A stretch of DNA of 6,850 nt from Bacilli bacterium (lineage in GTDB: Bacteria; Bacillota_I; Bacilli_A; RF39; UBA660): the NCBI GenBank assembly GCA_022793555.1, contig JAAWDB010000029.1, positions 1-6,850 on the forward strand, in the 5' to 3' direction. Below are positions 6,255 through 6,850 of this stretch, in pieces (within the stretch, counting starts at the first letter, position 1; every line of letters starts with the position of its first letter). The notes beneath the pieces were generated by a model. That model did no database searches and was not told where the DNA came from. It saw only the letters and a program-made list of their open reading frames with translations. A program made the position numbers and the translations under genes.

Positions 6255-6293
6255 ACAAATTTAATTTTGGAAGATTTTTTTTAGTTAAAAAAC

Positions 6294-6317
6294 AAAAAAG
6301 CAGAGGATTGTCCTCTG
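6294..6317 (-). terminator. Intrinsic terminator of the pgsA-like gene
   Basis: On the minus strand, CAGAGGA and TCCTCTG (6317-6301) form a 7-bp stem with a 3-nt loop, then C and TTTTTT (6299-6294). The stop codon TAA (6320-6318) touches the stem. It is compact and relatively GC-rich, the clearest terminator in the window, and separates this gene from the ATP-grasp operon. Confidence 0.88.
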
Positions 6318-6850
6318 TTACGCTTGATTCATTAACATGTTTTTTGCATTAAAATAATAAATACATCCGTTTAAAGCTGATAAGACTGTAGCAATCATAA
6401 TAAGGGCATCAGCAAAATAAAAATCCCATAATTCAAAAGGTAAATTATAAAAAAGTAAGGACAGAATTCCTAAACGTAATGTTATGTATTCTGTAAGTCC
6501 TAATTTACTTTTTTCATTCATTTTACCATTATCAGCACTTAATTTTTTCATTGTACTTACTAAAATATTTTTGGATAGAAAAATCACCGGAATAATAACT
6601 GAAATAAAACCATTAAAAGCTAAAATAATTAATAATCCTTCAATAAAAATTTCTTCAAAGGCTTTTTCTATGTTAATTATAAGATCTTTTTCTAGCTTTT
6701 TATGATGCTGAATTCGAAATTCAATCAATTTTAAAAGATATGATAATATGAAAAAAAAGCCTGTGATAACGTATTTGGTATCAATCATAATTTTGCCACC
6801 AGCAATTAATGTTTTAAAATGAATTCCTAATTGATACCAAGGAATCATTA
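6318..6850 (-). CDS. PgsA-like CDP-alcohol phosphotransferase-family membrane protein, degenerate motif, 5' end off window
   Basis: 176 residues follow the first in-window ATG (6848). The frame is open to the edge and no ribosome site is visible, so the true start probably lies outside; PgsA proteins are about 180-200 residues and begin with a PNxLTxxR segment not seen here. Four hydrophobic segments lie near 25-42, 68-92, 122-136 and 146-166. Residues 88-124 (from VIFLSKNILVSTMKKLSA to KLGLTEYITLR) and the end ALNGCIYYFNAKNML resemble the PgsA C-terminal half, which makes phosphatidylglycerophosphate from CDP-diacylglycerol. The catalytic pattern DG-x2-AR-x8-G-x3-D-x3-D is present only in spacing: EF (43-44), QH (47-48), Ile57, Glu61, Glu65. 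Position upstream of recA supports a pgsA origin. Activity is doubtful. If the family call is wrong, it is simply a four-helix membrane protein. Confidence 0.6.
   Translation of the reverse strand, partial: MIPWYQLGIHFKTLIAGGKIMIDTKYVITGFFFILSYLLKLIEFRIQHHKKLEKDLIINIEKAFEEIFIEGLLIILAFNGFISVIIPVIFLSKNILVSTMKKLSADNGKMNEKSKLGLTEYITLRLGILSLLFYNLPFELWDFYFADALIMIATVLSALNGCIYYFNAKNMLMNQA

Noticed and set aside
6318..6850. Phage holin or small transporter
   Set aside because: It is too long with four segments, the C-terminal half and motif spacing resemble PgsA, and there are no phage genes nearby.
1..6850. TGA=Trp genetic code of Mollicutes
   Set aside because: Tryptophan is encoded by TGG in the genes read and no in-frame TGA was seen; stops are TAA or TAG.

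Overview
The window is AT-rich DNA in which every gene reads on the minus strand. It looks like a low-GC member of the Bacillota/Mycoplasmatota (a Bacilli or Mollicutes-like gut lineage). The signs are a typical Firmicute RecA, strong purine-rich ribosome sites (AGGAGG, AGAGGTG), sigma-A promoters with 17-bp spacers, and a pgsA-like gene upstream of recA, as in Bacillus-type genomes (pgsA-cinA-recA). All visible stops are TAA or TAG, tryptophan is TGG, and I saw no in-frame TGA. This fits the standard bacterial code better than the TGA=Trp code of many Mollicutes.

Layout in the direction of transcription (high to low coordinates): (1) 6850-6318, the end of a four-helix membrane protein resembling PgsA, with every acidic residue of the CDP-alcohol phosphotransferase motif replaced by Glu, closed by a clear terminator. 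(2) 6317-6080, a promoter and leader with several inverted repeats. (3) 6079-3558, an operon of an ATP-grasp enzyme (sugar-transfer-associated type) and two 82%-identical copies of an unknown membrane-anchored protein. The first copy overlaps the ATP-grasp stop. The second copy is preceded by a broken remnant of the ATP-grasp 3' end, so the array arose by tandem duplication. A terminator follows. (4) 3475-2352, recA with its own promoter and a LexA-like SOS box. (5) 2265-1543, an unknown lipoprotein with its own promoter and terminator. (6) 1465-1, a long, 3'-truncated, two-domain ThyX-type thymidylate synthase.

The housekeeping genes (recA, ThyX, the pgsA-like gene) form a DNA-maintenance and lipid backbone. 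The ATP-grasp/membrane-protein operon appears to be an accessory insertion where cinA often lies. The most unusual items are the ThyX protein, whose two domains keep complementary halves of the signature motif, the all-Glu PgsA-like protein, and the duplicated ATP-grasp-coupled membrane protein with its duplication scar. I saw no tRNA, rRNA, CRISPR array, transposase or phage gene.
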